DNA of 64,000 nucleotides from NCBI RefSeq assembly GCF_002813455.1, contig NZ_PHHE01000001.1:2232001-2296000 (forward strand), given 5' to 3'. The notes under the pieces were generated by a model. The model saw only the letters and a program-made list of their open reading frames with translations, was not told the DNA's origin and made no database searches. The position numbers and the translations under genes were made by a program. This document shows, piece by piece, positions 45,334 through 54,585 of the stretch (its first letter is position 1; each line of letters opens with the position of its first letter). This DNA is from Pseudomonas baetica (lineage in GTDB: Bacteria; Pseudomonadota; Gammaproteobacteria; Pseudomonadales; Pseudomonadaceae).

Positions 45334-46239
45334 ATGCTGGATTTTCTACCTGCACCGCTGCGCGGCGTGATCGCCTCACTGTTGTTGGCGCTCAACACGA
45401 TTCTGCTCTGCTCGTTTCTGTTCTGCGTGGCGCTGATCAAAGTGCTGCCATTCAGCCTCGCCCGACGCGCATCGCTCTGGCTGATGAGCCACACCCACGA
45501 AGCGTGGATCAGCAACAACAAAGGCTGGATGAACCTGGTGCGCCGCACCCGCTGGCACCTCAGCGGCCTGCAGGGTCTGGACTACAAACACTCGTATCTG
45601 ATCACCAGCAACCATCAGAGCTGGGTCGATATTCTGGTGCTGCAATACGTGCTCAACCGGCGCATTCAGCCGCTGAAGTTCTTCCTCAAGCAGGAGCTGA
45701 TCTGGGTGCCGGTGATCGGTCTGGCGTGGTGGGCACTCGGCTTCCCGTTCATGAAACGCTACTCCAAGGCCTACCTGGCAAAGCACCCAGAGAAGAAAGG
45801 CAAAGACCTGGAAACCACCCGCAAGACCTGCGCGAAATTTCGCGACAACCCGGTGGGGATTTTCAACTTCGTCGAAGGCACACGCTTCACTGAAGACAAG
45901 CATGCCCAGCAGCAATCGCCGTTCAAATACCTGCTCAAGCCCAAGGCCGGCGGCATTGCCTTTGTGCTCGATGCCATGGGCGAACAGCTGGAATCGATCG
46001 TCAACGTGACCATCCACTATCCGGCCGGGCGTCCGGGATTCTGGGACCTGCTGTGCGGCAATGTGCGGGACGTAGTGGTGCACTTTGAAGAGCTGAAGAT
46101 TCCCCAGCAATTCATTGGCAAGAATTACGATCAGGACGGCGAATACCGCCTGCAGTTCCAGGGCTGGATCAATCAGCTGTGGCTGGACAAGGATGCACTG
46201 CTGGAACAGATGCACCGCGAATATCCAGCCAAACACTAA
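45334..46239 (+). CDS. Lysophospholipid acyltransferase family protein (YihG-like)
   Basis: A 301-residue membrane-bound acyltransferase of the PlsC superfamily. An N-terminal membrane segment (about 15-40) precedes the HxxxxD catalytic motif in SNHQSWVDILVL, and FVEGTRFTEDK binds the acceptor phosphate. The closest known type is E. coli YihG, which acylates lysophospholipids. Its start codon directly follows the pta stop, so it is co-transcribed with pta. Confidence 0.88.
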   Translation: MLDFLPAPLRGVIASLLLALNTILLCSFLFCVALIKVLPFSLARRASLWLMSHTHEAWISNNKGWMNLVRRTRWHLSGLQGLDYKHSYLITSNHQSWVDILVLQYVLNRRIQPLKFFLKQELIWVPVIGLAWWALGFPFMKRYSKAYLAKHPEKKGKDLETTRKTCAKFRDNPVGIFNFVEGTRFTEDKHAQQQSPFKYLLKPKAGGIAFVLDAMGEQLESIVNVTIHYPAGRPGFWDLLCGNVRDVVVHFEELKIPQQFIGKNYDQDGEYRLQFQGWINQLWLDKDALLEQMHREYPAKH

Positions 46240-46243
46240 CCCC

Positions 46244-46334
46244 CTGTGGGAGCGAGCCTGCTCGCGAAAGCGGTGGATCAGCTTGCAAAGATGTTGAATG
46301 AGATAACGCTTTCGCGAGCAGGCTCGCTCCCACA
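46244..46334. repeat. REPIN between acyltransferase and cysNC genes
   Basis: Inverted pair of the CTGTGGGAGCGAGCCTGCTC type with an AAAGCG/CGCTTT stem extension. It sits between two convergent genes, before their shared terminator. Confidence 0.92.
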
Positions 46335-46362
46335 GTTTTGATCGCCGTATGCCCGAATAAAA

Positions 46363-46399
46363 AAAAGCCCGCCGATGATTGCTCATCGGCGGGCTTTTT
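46363..46399. terminator. Bidirectional terminator between acyltransferase and cysNC
   Basis: AAGCCCGCCGATGA, loop TTGC, TCATCGGCGGGCTT, flanked by an A run on the left and a T run on the right. It serves both converging transcripts. Confidence 0.92.
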
Positions 46400-46432
46400 C
46401 TTGCCGCTAGAAGCTTGTCGCAGCTTCAGTGC

Positions 46433-48331
46433 TTAGATCGCGCCACGTTTACGCAGCAGATCCAGCACTTGCTTGACGCTTTCTTCCAGCGTCAGCGACT
46501 GGGTGTCGATCACCAGATCGGCATTGAGCGGCACATCGTACGGGAAAGACTCGCCCGGAATGTTATCGCCACCCGCCGCATACAACCCTTGCGGATCACG
46601 CTCGGCACACACGGTCGGCGAAGCCTGCACATAAACCGTCAGCAGACGATCCTTGCCAATCAGATCCTTGGCCTGTTCGCGGCCTTCGGCGCTAGGCGCG
46701 ACGAATGCCGCCAGCGTCAGCAGGCCCGCCTCGTTGAACTGACGCGCAACATGCGCAGCACGGCGCCAGTTCTCGGTACGGCCGGCGCGATCCTGTGGCA
46801 GACCTTTATTGAGGTCGTGACGCAGATTCTGACCATCGAGCACAAACACTGCGCGGCCCATGTCGAACAACTTGCGCTCGACCGCATACGCCAACGTGCT
46901 CTTACCCGCGCCCGACAGACCGCTGAACAACACAGTGGCCGGTTGCTGGCCGAAACGCTGAGCGCGCTCTTCAGTGGCAACATGCGCCAGTTTGCCGTGG
47001 TGCGAAGCCGTGCCGTGAGCCAGCGGCTGAGCGACGATCATGCCGGCACCGACGGTGCCGTTGGTCAAACGGTCGATGATGATAAATGCGCCGGTGGTGC
47101 GGTTGCTCTCGTAACCGTCGAGGGCGATCGGCGCATCGAGCGCGATCTTCACCTTGCCGATTTCGTTGAGCTGCAACGCGCTCGCCGGGCCTTCTTCAAG
47201 GGTATTCACGTCGACCTTGTTGACGATGCTGGCAATCGAGCCCGGCACGTAACTGGTGGCGCGCTTGATGTCGTATTTCTTGCCCGGCAGCATCGGCTCT
47301 TCAGCCATCCACACCAGCATCGCTTCGAAGCTGTCGGTGACCGGCGGCACGTTGTCGGCATGCACCAGCAGGTCGCCACGGGAGATGTCGATTTCGTCTT
47401 CCATGGTCAGCGTCACCGCTTGACCGGGGCCTGCGTGTTCCAGTTCACCTTCGAAGGTGACGATGGATTTCACGCGGCTGCTCTTGCCCGACGGCAACAC
47501 CACGACTTCGTCGCCCTTCTTGACGATGCCACTGGCCAGGGTGCCGGCGAAACCGCGGAAGTTCAGGTTCGGACGGTTGACGTACTGCACCGGGAAACGC
47601 AGATCGGTGAAATTGCGGTCGCCCGCCACTTCCACGGTCTCGAGGATTTCCATCAGCGACTGGCCGGTGTACCAAGGCGAGCGCTCGGATTTGTTCACCA
47701 CGTTGTCGCCCTTGAGAGCCGACATCGGCACGAAGTGCATGCTGGTCGGCTTCATCTTCAAGCCTTCGGCGAACTTCAGGTAGTCGGCCTTGATCGACTC
47801 GAACACGCCCTCATCGAAGTCTTTCAAGTCCATCTTGTTGATGGCAACAACGATGTGTTTGATCCCAAGCAGCGAGGCGATAAAGCTGTGGCGACGGGTC
47901 TGGGTCTGCACGCCGTAACGGGCATCGACCAGAATGATCGCCAGGTCACAGGTGGACGCACCGGTGGCCATGTTGCGGGTGTACTGCTCATGGCCGGGGG
48001 TGTCGGCGATGATGAATTTGCGCTTGGCGGTGGAGAAGTAGCGGTAGGCGACATCGATGGTGATGCCCTGCTCACGCTCGGCCTGCAGGCCGTCGACCAG
48101 CAATGCCAGGTCAATGTCTTCGCCGGTGGTGCCGACTTTCTTCGAGTCGCGGGTGATCGCTTCCAGGTGATCTTCGTAGATCATCTTGGAGTCGTGCAGC
48201 AGGCGCCCGATCAGGGTGCTCTTGCCGTCATCGACGTTACCGCAGGTCAAAAAGCGCAGCAGCTCTTTACGTTCGTGCTGGCCCAGGTAGGCGAGGATGT
48301 CCTCGCTGATCAAATCAGATTGATGCGACAT
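46433..48331 (-). CDS. cysNC: Sulfate adenylyltransferase subunit 1 / APS kinase fusion
   Basis: A 632-residue bifunctional enzyme. The N-terminal part (about 1-435) is the CysN GTPase, with [27 protein letters not shown] and INKMD, which drives ATP sulfurylase. The C-terminal part (about 440-632) is an APS kinase with P-loop [20 protein letters not shown] and [13 protein letters not shown]. Together with CysD it turns sulfate into PAPS in the cytoplasm. The CysN-CysC fusion is normal in Pseudomonas. Confidence 0.97.
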   Translation of the reverse strand: MSHQSDLISEDILAYLGQHERKELLRFLTCGNVDDGKSTLIGRLLHDSKMIYEDHLEAITRDSKKVGTTGEDIDLALLVDGLQAEREQGITIDVAYRYFSTAKRKFIIADTPGHEQYTRNMATGASTCDLAIILVDARYGVQTQTRRHSFIASLLGIKHIVVAINKMDLKDFDEGVFESIKADYLKFAEGLKMKPTSMHFVPMSALKGDNVVNKSERSPWYTGQSLMEILETVEVAGDRNFTDLRFPVQYVNRPNLNFRGFAGTLASGIVKKGDEVVVLPSGKSSRVKSIVTFEGELEHAGPGQAVTLTMEDEIDISRGDLLVHADNVPPVTDSFEAMLVWMAEEPMLPGKKYDIKRATSYVPGSIASIVNKVDVNTLEEGPASALQLNEIGKVKIALDAPIALDGYESNRTTGAFIIIDRLTNGTVGAGMIVAQPLAHGTASHHGKLAHVATEERAQRFGQQPATVLFSGLSGAGKSTLAYAVERKLFDMGRAVFVLDGQNLRHDLNKGLPQDRAGRTENWRRAAHVARQFNEAGLLTLAAFVAPSAEGREQAKDLIGKDRLLTVYVQASPTVCAERDPQGLYAAGGDNIPGESFPYDVPLNADLVIDTQSLTLEESVKQVLDLLRKRGAI

Positions 48332-48340
48332 GACAGCCCC

Positions 48341-49258
48341 TTAGAAATAGCCTTGACGTTTTTTATCTTCCATGGAGCCGGCGCCATCGTGGTCGATGAC
48401 ACGGCCCTGGCGCTCGGAAGTTCGCGTCAGGAGCATTTCCTGAATGATGTCCGTCAGGCTTTCGGCCTCGGACTCCACCGCGCCCGTCAACGGGTAGCAG
48501 CCAAGGGTGCGGAAACGCACTTTCTTTTTGACGATGTGCGCTTTGTCTTCATCGGACAGATGCTCAAGGATGCGCTCGTCGTCGATCATGATCAGCGTGC
48601 CGTTCTTCTCGATCACTTCGCGCTCGGCGGCGAAGTACAGCGGCACAATCGGGATGCCTTCGAGGTAGATGTACTGCCAGATGTCCAGTTCGGTCCAGTT
48701 CGACAACGGGAACACACGAATGGATTCGCCCTTGTTGACCTTGCCGTTGTAGACGTTCCACAGCTCTGGACGCTGATTTTTCGGATCCCAGCGGTGCTTG
48801 CTGTCGCGGAACGAGTACACGCGCTCTTTGGCGCGGGATTTCTCTTCATCACGGCGGGCACCGCCGAACGCTGCGTCGAAACCATGCTTGTCGAGTGCCT
48901 GCTTCAGGCCCTCGGTCTTCATGATGTCGGTGTGCTTGGCGCTGCCGTGGGTGAACGGGTTGATGTTCTGCGCCACGCCGTCCGGGTTGATATGGGTGAT
49001 CAGATCCAGGCCCAGTTCTTCGACCATCTTGTCGCGGAACTTGTACATCTCCTGGAATTTCCACCGGGTGTCGACGTGCATCACCGGAAACGGCAGTTTG
49101 CCCGGGAAGAACGCCTTGCGTGCCAGGTGCAGCATCACGGCGGAGTCTTTACCGATGGAGTACAGCATCACCGGGTTGTCGAACTCGGCGGCCACCTCGC
49201 GGATGATGTGGATGCTTTCCGCCTCCAGCTGTTTCAGATGCGTCAGTTTGTCGACCAT
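48341..49258 (-). CDS. cysD: Sulfate adenylyltransferase subunit 2
   Basis: A 305-residue ATP pyrophosphatase-type enzyme that adenylates sulfate to APS, with its energy provided by the GTPase CysN. The PP-loop [17 protein letters not shown] is near residue 36, followed by [15 protein letters not shown] and the C-terminal [14 protein letters not shown]. It is nine bases upstream of cysNC on the same strand, so one operon. Confidence 0.97.
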   Translation of the reverse strand: MVDKLTHLKQLEAESIHIIREVAAEFDNPVMLYSIGKDSAVMLHLARKAFFPGKLPFPVMHVDTRWKFQEMYKFRDKMVEELGLDLITHINPDGVAQNINPFTHGSAKHTDIMKTEGLKQALDKHGFDAAFGGARRDEEKSRAKERVYSFRDSKHRWDPKNQRPELWNVYNGKVNKGESIRVFPLSNWTELDIWQYIYLEGIPIVPLYFAAEREVIEKNGTLIMIDDERILEHLSDEDKAHIVKKKVRFRTLGCYPLTGAVESEAESLTDIIQEMLLTRTSERQGRVIDHDGAGSMEDKKRQGYF

Positions 49259-49407
49259 GGCTACTCACGAAAGCTTTCTTATGAACGGCCAGCGGGCCGT
49301 GTTCGAGCGGGGAATCCTAGCACAGCGACCTCTTCTAATCAGGACGCCAACTAGATCGAAAGGGTATATGAATATGCCCACTCGTTTGGGCGCACAGCCG
49401 CTTTTCC

Positions 49408-49497
49408 TGTGGGAGGGGGCTTGCTCCCGAATGCGGTGTGTCATTCGACGATGATTTCGAATGACACACCGCATTCGGGAGCAAGCCCCCTCCCACA
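49408..49497. repeat. Perfect long REPIN variant
   Basis: Two 41-base arms that are exact reverse complements (49408-49448 and 49457-49497) around eight bases. The core TGTGGGAGGGGGCTTGCTCC differs from the main REP type at several positions but keeps its own pairing. Confidence 0.93.
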
Positions 49498-49515
49498 TTG
49501 GAGAGATGTTTAACC

Positions 49516-50274
49516 TCAGATCGGATTCGGGCAATCGATGAAGATGTGCTCGAGGGCAAAGCGCTTCGCCAGGTAATCGCCCAATGCCTGGACGCCATAG
49601 CGCTCGGTCGCGTGATGGCCGGCGGCAATGAAGCTGATGTCGTTTTCCCGGGCGCTGTGGAACGTCTGCTCGGAGGCCTCACCGCTGAGAAACAGATCGA
49701 CACCCGCTGCCACACCGTGATCGATATAACCCTGACCGCCTCCGGTGCACCAACCGACCCGGCGAATCATCGCGCTGCCTTCGACCAATAGCGGCTCACG
49801 ACCCATGACTTCCTGGACCTTGCGGGCAAAATCGCGCGGGGTCATCGGCTCGTTAAGCGAACCGACGAGACCTACGATTTTCAGGTTGTCCGGGTCCAGA
49901 GGGCCTTCGACGGTGATGTCCAGTTGACGGGCCAACTGCACGTTGTTGCCAACGTCCGGATGCAGATCCAAGGGCAGGTGATAGGCGAGCAAACTGATGT
50001 CGTGCTTGAGCAGGGTCTTGAGTCGGCGCTGCTTCATGCCGGTGACGCACGGGTTTTCACCCTTCCAGAAATAACCGTGGTGCACCAGTATCAGATCGGC
50101 TTCAGCTTCGACAGCGGCGTCAAGCAAGGCCTGGCTGGCGGTCACGCCGCTGACGATGCGCATCACCTGCGGACGCCCCTCGACCTGCAAGCCGTTGGGG
50201 CAATAATCGGCAATTTTCGCACTGCCAAGGTAACGGTCGGCTTCTTCGACGAGGGTGCTGAGGGCGACGGCCAT
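49516..50274 (-). CDS. Nif3-like dinuclear metal-centre protein
   Basis: A 252-residue protein of the Nif3/YbgI family. The N-terminus DYCPNGLQVEGRP, the metal-site motif ADLILVHHGYFWKGE, and the late GYIDHGVAAGVDLFLSGEAS and FIAAGHHATERYGV supply the metal-ligand His/Asp/Glu. Members form hexameric rings, some bind GTP or act as cyclohydrolase-like proteins; no firm function. Its place before algW matches the P. aeruginosa order. Confidence 0.92.
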   Translation of the reverse strand: MAVALSTLVEEADRYLGSAKIADYCPNGLQVEGRPQVMRIVSGVTASQALLDAAVEAEADLILVHHGYFWKGENPCVTGMKQRRLKTLLKHDISLLAYHLPLDLHPDVGNNVQLARQLDITVEGPLDPDNLKIVGLVGSLNEPMTPRDFARKVQEVMGREPLLVEGSAMIRRVGWCTGGGQGYIDHGVAAGVDLFLSGEASEQTFHSARENDISFIAAGHHATERYGVQALGDYLAKRFALEHIFIDCPNPI

Positions 50275-50377
50275 GAAAGACTCCTAAATATCCCGTTCAG
50301 AGGCACGCGCGGCCTCGTATAATGCGCGACATTATGGGCGGTCTGACCCCGCCTGCAACTTTTCCAGGACGTGCTTA

Positions 50378-51535
50378 ATGCTCAAGGCGCTACGTTTTTT
50401 CGGCTGGCCGCTGTTGGCCGGTGTGCTGATCGCTCTGTTGATTATTCAGCGTTACCCGCAGTGGGTCGGGCTACCGAGCCTCGACGTCAACCTGCAACAG
50501 GCTCCGCAAACCACCAGCGTGCAGCAGGGGCCGGTGTCCTATGCGGATGCGGTGACGATCGCCGCGCCGTCGGTGGTCAACCTCTACACCACCAAAGTCA
50601 TCAACAAACCGGCTCATCCGCTGTTTGAAGACCCGCAGTTCCGCCGTTTCTTCGGCGACAACTCGCCGAAACAGAAGCGCATGGAGTCGAGCCTCGGCTC
50701 CGGTGTGATCATGAGCCCGGAAGGCTACATCCTGACCAACAACCACGTGACCAGCGGCGCCGATCAGATTGTCGTGGCGCTCAAGGATGGCCGCGAAACC
50801 CTCGCCCGAGTGATCGGCAGCGACCCGGAAACCGACCTCGCCGTCCTGAAAATCGACTTGAAAACCCTTCCGGCAATCATTGTCGGCCGTTCCGACAACA
50901 TCCGTATCGGCGACGTCGCGCTTGCCATCGGTAACCCGTTTGGCGTCGGCCAGACCGTGACCATGGGCATCATCAGCGCCACCGGGCGCAATCAACTGGG
51001 CTTGAACAACTACGAAGACTTCATCCAGACCGACGCAGCGATCAACCCCGGCAACTCTGGTGGTGCGCTGGTCGACGCCAACGGCAACCTCACCGGTATC
51101 AACACCGCGATCTTCTCCAAGTCCGGCGGTTCACAAGGCATCGGTTTTGCCATCCCGGTGAAACTGGCGATGGAAGTGATGAAGTCGATCATTGAGCACG
51201 GTCAGGTGATTCGTGGCTGGCTGGGCATCGAAGTGCAGCCACTGACTCAGGAGCTGGCCGAGTCGTTTGGCTTGTCCGGGCGGCCGGGGATTGTCGTGGC
51301 GGGGATTTTCCGCGATGGCCCGGCGCAGAAGGCCGGCCTGCAGCTGGGCGACGTGATCCTCAGCATCGACGGCGAACCGGCCGGTGATGGCCGCCGTTCG
51401 ATGAACCAGGTGGCGCGGATCAAACCGACCGATAAAGTAACGATTCAGGTAATGCGCAACGGCAAGGAAATCAAGCTTACGGCTGAAATCGGACTGCGCC
51501 CACCACCCGCACCGGTGCAGGAAAAAGAAAAATAA
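50378..51535 (+). CDS. algW: DegS-type periplasmic serine protease AlgW
   Basis: A 385-residue S1C protease. An N-terminal signal anchor (about 1-25) holds it to the inner membrane facing the periplasm. The catalytic triad is visible as His in LTNNHVTSGAD, Asp in ETDLAVLKID and Ser in NPGNSGGALVD. One PDZ domain spans about 270-375 (GWLGIEVQPLTQEL, GLQLGDVILSIDGEPAGD). In Pseudomonas AlgW senses misfolded outer-membrane protein tails and cleaves the anti-sigma factor MucA, releasing AlgU. Its place between nif3 and the his genes fits algW. Confidence 0.95.
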   Translation: MLKALRFFGWPLLAGVLIALLIIQRYPQWVGLPSLDVNLQQAPQTTSVQQGPVSYADAVTIAAPSVVNLYTTKVINKPAHPLFEDPQFRRFFGDNSPKQKRMESSLGSGVIMSPEGYILTNNHVTSGADQIVVALKDGRETLARVIGSDPETDLAVLKIDLKTLPAIIVGRSDNIRIGDVALAIGNPFGVGQTVTMGIISATGRNQLGLNNYEDFIQTDAAINPGNSGGALVDANGNLTGINTAIFSKSGGSQGIGFAIPVKLAMEVMKSIIEHGQVIRGWLGIEVQPLTQELAESFGLSGRPGIVVAGIFRDGPAQKAGLQLGDVILSIDGEPAGDGRRSMNQVARIKPTDKVTIQVMRNGKEIKLTAEIGLRPPPAPVQEKEK

Positions 51536-51539
51536 GACT

Positions 51540-51564
51540 TTATTCGCGTCATCGGCGCGAATAA
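51540..51564 (+). terminator. Hairpin after algW
   Basis: TTATTCGCG, loop TCATCGG, CGCGAATAA, starting four bases after the algW stop. The stem is perfect but there is no T run after it, so it may be a weak terminator or a 3'-end stabilising structure. Confidence 0.55.
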
Positions 51565-51581
51565 CAGACATTCTCAACAGG

Positions 51582-51625
51582 CATGTTATATTGTTTCAAT
51601 TTAATCATTGGAACAACATAACATG
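51582..51625 (+). promoter_or_regulatory. 19-base inverted repeat ending on the TonB receptor start codon
   Basis: CATGTTATATTGTTTCAAT, loop TTAATC, ATTGGAACAACATAACATG. As RNA it gives 18 of 19 pairs (one G-U, one A-C mismatch) and takes in the GGAA ribosome site and the ATG at 51623. As DNA it is a long AT-rich palindrome of the kind bound by a metalloregulator. The two readings are alternatives. Confidence 0.75.
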
Positions 51626-53740
51626 TCGTCTCGAAAAAAGGCCTCGCTGTTCAGCCTGACCCTGGGTTTGCCCCTTGCCTTGCTGGGTGAACCGGCCTTC
51701 GCCGAAGAACCGCAGCCGCTCGAACTTGAAGCGATCAGCGTCACCTCCGACTACGAATCCGCCACCGGTCCCGTCAAAGGCTACCGCGCGACCCGCTCGT
51801 CCAGCGCCACCAAAACCGACACCGCGATCCGCGATATTCCCCAGGCCATCAGCGTGGTGCCCGCCAGCGTGCTCAAGGATCTGGGCAGTACCAGCGTCGA
51901 ACGCGCACTGGACTTTGCCGGCGGCGTTTCGAAGCAGAACAACTTCGGCGGTCTGACCCTCTACGAATACAGCGTGCGCGGCTTCACCACCTCGGAGTTC
52001 TACAAGGACGGCTTCAGCGCCAATCGCGGTTACCCGGCCACCCCCGACGCCGCCAACATCGAGCGCATCGAAGTGCTCAAAGGCCCCGCCGCCAGCCTGT
52101 ATGGCCGAGGCGATCCGGGCGGTACGGTGAACATCGTCACCAAGAAACCGCAACCTGAAGCCTTTACCACCCTGCAAACCAGCGCCGGCAGTTGGGATCG
52201 CTATCGCACCGCGCTGGACGTCAACACGCCACTCGATGAACAGGGTGATGTGCTCTCGCGGATCAACCTCGCCGTCGAGGACAACCACAGCTTCCGCGAT
52301 CACGTCGACAGCCAGCGCGTGTTCGTCGCGCCCTCGATCAGTTGGCAACTCAATCCCGACACATCGCTGCTGGTGGAAAGCGAAATCGTCCGCCACAACT
52401 CCACGTTCGACCGTGGCATCGTCGCGCCGAACAACAAGTGGAGCGGCGTTTCGCGCTCGACCTTCCTCGGCGAACCCAACGACGGCAACATCAACAACCA
52501 CAACAATCTGCTTCAGGCCACCCTCGAACATCACCTCAATGACGCCTGGAAACTGCGTCTGGCCAGCCATTACAAGGAAGGCAAACTCTGGGGCGACGCG
52601 TCCGAGAGCCGGGCGCTGAACGCCGATGGCCATACGCTCAACCGACGCTATCGCGAGCGCGACACCCGCTGGCACGACAGCATCACCCAACTGGAATTGC
52701 GCGGTCTGTTCGACCTCGGCCCGTGGCAACACGAATTGCTGATCGGCAGCGAGTACGAGAACTACCGCAAGAACGAGCGCGTCACCACCATCGCTGGTGG
52801 CCCTTACGCGATCGACCTCTACAAGCCGATCTACGGCCAACCGAAACCCAACGGCGCCCGCTCCGGTACCGACCTTTTCGAACACGTCGAAAGCCATGCG
52901 CTGAACCTGCAGGATCAAATCGTCTTCAGCGACAAACTGCGCGGAATGATAGGCGCGCGCTTCGAGCACTTTGATCAACGCATCGACGATCACACCCGCA
53001 ACGCCAAAAGCCAGCAGACCCACGACGCCCTCACCCAACGCGCCGGCCTGCTCTATCAGTTGACGCCGAACACCGGCCTGTTCGCCAACGCCTCGACCTC
53101 GTTCAAACCGAACAACGGCCTCGATGCCTCCGGCAAATCCTTCGATCCGGAAGAAGGCGTCGGTTACGAAATCGGCATCAAGAACGAACTGTTCGACGAA
53201 CGCCTGAGCAGTACCCTCGCCTTCTTCCACATCGACAAGGAAAACGTCCTCGCCCTCGACCCGGGCACCGACACCAGCCGGGCCATGGGCAAGGCACGCA
53301 GTCGCGGTTTCGACTGGCAAGTGACCGGGCAAGTAACCGATGCAGTACGGGTGATCGGCGCATTCGCCTACATCGACGCTGAAGTGACCAAGGGCGACGC
53401 GGCGATCCCGACCGGCAGCCGTATCCTCGGCGTGGCCAAACGCAGCGGAAGCCTGCTCGGTGTGTACGAGTTTCAGGATGGTCATTTACGTGGCTCGGAC
53501 GTCGGCGCGGCCTTCACCTATGTCGGCGATCGCTCCGGTGAGGCCGGCGGTGATTTTGAAATGCCGGCCTATCACACCGTCGATCTGCTGGCCCATTACA
53601 AGGCCAGCGACAACGTCACCGTTGGCCTGAACCTGAACAACCTCTTCGACGAAAAATACTATGAGCGCTCTTACAGCAATTACTGGGTCAACCCCGGCGA
53701 GCCGCGCAATTTCACCGTCAGCCTGACACTCAACCTGTAA
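51623..53740 (+). CDS. TonB-dependent siderophore-type receptor
   Basis: A 705-residue outer-membrane receptor. A signal peptide (residues about 1-27, ending AFA-EEP) leads to a TonB-box-like stretch LELEAISV, then the plug domain (about 45-180: DIPQAISVVPASVLKDLG, IERIEVLKGPAASLYGRGDP, GGTVNIVTKKP) and a 22-stranded barrel ending in NPGEPRNFTVSLTLNL. No N-terminal signalling extension is seen, so it is not an ECF-coupled transducer. The ligand is unknown; the fold group is that of siderophore receptors. The DUF4198 gene follows 12 bases later. The pair lies between algW and hisC, which are adjacent in P. aeruginosa (from memory), so it is an insertion. Confidence 0.92.
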   Translation: MSSRKKASLFSLTLGLPLALLGEPAFAEEPQPLELEAISVTSDYESATGPVKGYRATRSSSATKTDTAIRDIPQAISVVPASVLKDLGSTSVERALDFAGGVSKQNNFGGLTLYEYSVRGFTTSEFYKDGFSANRGYPATPDAANIERIEVLKGPAASLYGRGDPGGTVNIVTKKPQPEAFTTLQTSAGSWDRYRTALDVNTPLDEQGDVLSRINLAVEDNHSFRDHVDSQRVFVAPSISWQLNPDTSLLVESEIVRHNSTFDRGIVAPNNKWSGVSRSTFLGEPNDGNINNHNNLLQATLEHHLNDAWKLRLASHYKEGKLWGDASESRALNADGHTLNRRYRERDTRWHDSITQLELRGLFDLGPWQHELLIGSEYENYRKNERVTTIAGGPYAIDLYKPIYGQPKPNGARSGTDLFEHVESHALNLQDQIVFSDKLRGMIGARFEHFDQRIDDHTRNAKSQQTHDALTQRAGLLYQLTPNTGLFANASTSFKPNNGLDASGKSFDPEEGVGYEIGIKNELFDERLSSTLAFFHIDKENVLALDPGTDTSRAMGKARSRGFDWQVTGQVTDAVRVIGAFAYIDAEVTKGDAAIPTGSRILGVAKRSGSLLGVYEFQDGHLRGSDVGAAFTYVGDRSGEAGGDFEMPAYHTVDLLAHYKASDNVTVGLNLNNLFDEKYYERSYSNYWVNPGEPRNFTVSLTLNL

Positions 53741-53752
53741 AAGGACGTCAAC

Positions 53753-54472
53753 ATGCACTACCGCAAAACCCTGCTGATCATCGCCGCACTGTTCGCCACT
53801 CAGGCCTCGGCCCATGGCCTGTGGACCGAACAACGACGCGGTAACATCGAAGTGATCTACGGCCATGGCGCCGAGGACAATGCCTTCAAGGCGCAGAAAA
53901 TAAGCGGCGCCTGGGCCTATGATGCCGGCGGCAAAATGATCCCGGTCAGCGTCGAGCGTCTGGCCGATCACGCACGCCTGAAACCGTTGAAAACACCGGC
54001 GGTGATGGCTGTGGCGCTGAACAACGGCATGTGGTCGCAAACCGCTGACAAGAAGTGGATTAACCAGGGACGCAGCAAAGTCCCGGGCGCGGTCGAAGCG
54101 ACGGAGACCTTCAAGTACAGCCTGGCGATTTATCAGCCCGGGGCGAAGTTGCCCAAGCTCGATCAGATCAAACTGCTGATTCTGCCGGAAGTTGATCCGC
54201 TGACGGTCGGGCCGGGCAAGTCATTGCCGGTGCGCGTGTTGCTCGATGGCAAACCGGCGGCGGGGGTGAAGTTGATCGGTGACTATCGCAGTGCGCCGAA
54301 TACCCTGAGCACCGAGACCGACAAGGACGGTCGTGCGCAGGTGTTGGTGCGTAATGAAGGGCTGAATGTGATTGCGGCGCAGGTTGAGGTGCCGGTGAAG
54401 GACAGCCCGGACGTTAACAGTCGCGGCTTGTTCACCTCGCTGACCTTCCTCGGCGAGCCGCATCACGAGTAG
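53753..54472 (+). CDS. DUF4198 periplasmic protein
   Basis: A 239-residue exported protein. The signal peptide ends ATQASA-HGLWTEQ, so the mature protein starts with a His that could bind a metal. The central WAYDAGGKMIPVSVE and C-terminal Ig-like half (PVRVLLDGKPAAGVKLIGDY, STETDKDGRAQVLVRNEG) match DUF4198, a family found with metal uptake genes (such as cobalt/nickel). It is in one operon with the TonB receptor, so a shared role in metal or metallophore uptake is likely. The metal is not known. Confidence 0.85.
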   Translation: MHYRKTLLIIAALFATQASAHGLWTEQRRGNIEVIYGHGAEDNAFKAQKISGAWAYDAGGKMIPVSVERLADHARLKPLKTPAVMAVALNNGMWSQTADKKWINQGRSKVPGAVEATETFKYSLAIYQPGAKLPKLDQIKLLILPEVDPLTVGPGKSLPVRVLLDGKPAAGVKLIGDYRSAPNTLSTETDKDGRAQVLVRNEGLNVIAAQVEVPVKDSPDVNSRGLFTSLTFLGEPHHE

Positions 54473-54496
54473 GACATTGCTATTGGTGGCGCTCCA

Positions 54497-54580
54497 TTCG
54501 CGAGCAAGCCCGCTCCCACATATGACCGTGCTCCATCTGAAGAGACGCGGTTAAAGGTGGGAGCGGGCTTGCTCGCGAAG
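54497..54580. repeat. REPIN between DUF4198 and hisC genes
   Basis: Inverted pair ATTCGCGAGCAAGCCCGCTC(CCACA) and (GTGG)GAGCGGGCTTGCTCGCGAA. It lies between two converging genes and ends just before the hisC stop codon. Confidence 0.9.
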
Positions 54581-54585
54581 GCGGT

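Noticed and set aside
46379..49354. 991-aa plus-strand open frame
   Set aside because: It is antisense to cysNC and cysD, which carry unmistakable GTPase, APS kinase and PP-loop motifs. It arises from the third-position GC bias of those genes.
51536..51622. Cobalamin riboswitch or Fur box upstream of the TonB receptor
   Set aside because: No B12-box (GCCACTG-like) and no GATAATGATAATCATTATC-like match; only the 19-base inverted repeat stands out.
51605..53485. 626-aa minus-strand open frame
   Set aside because: Antisense to the TonB receptor, whose plug and barrel motifs are clear.
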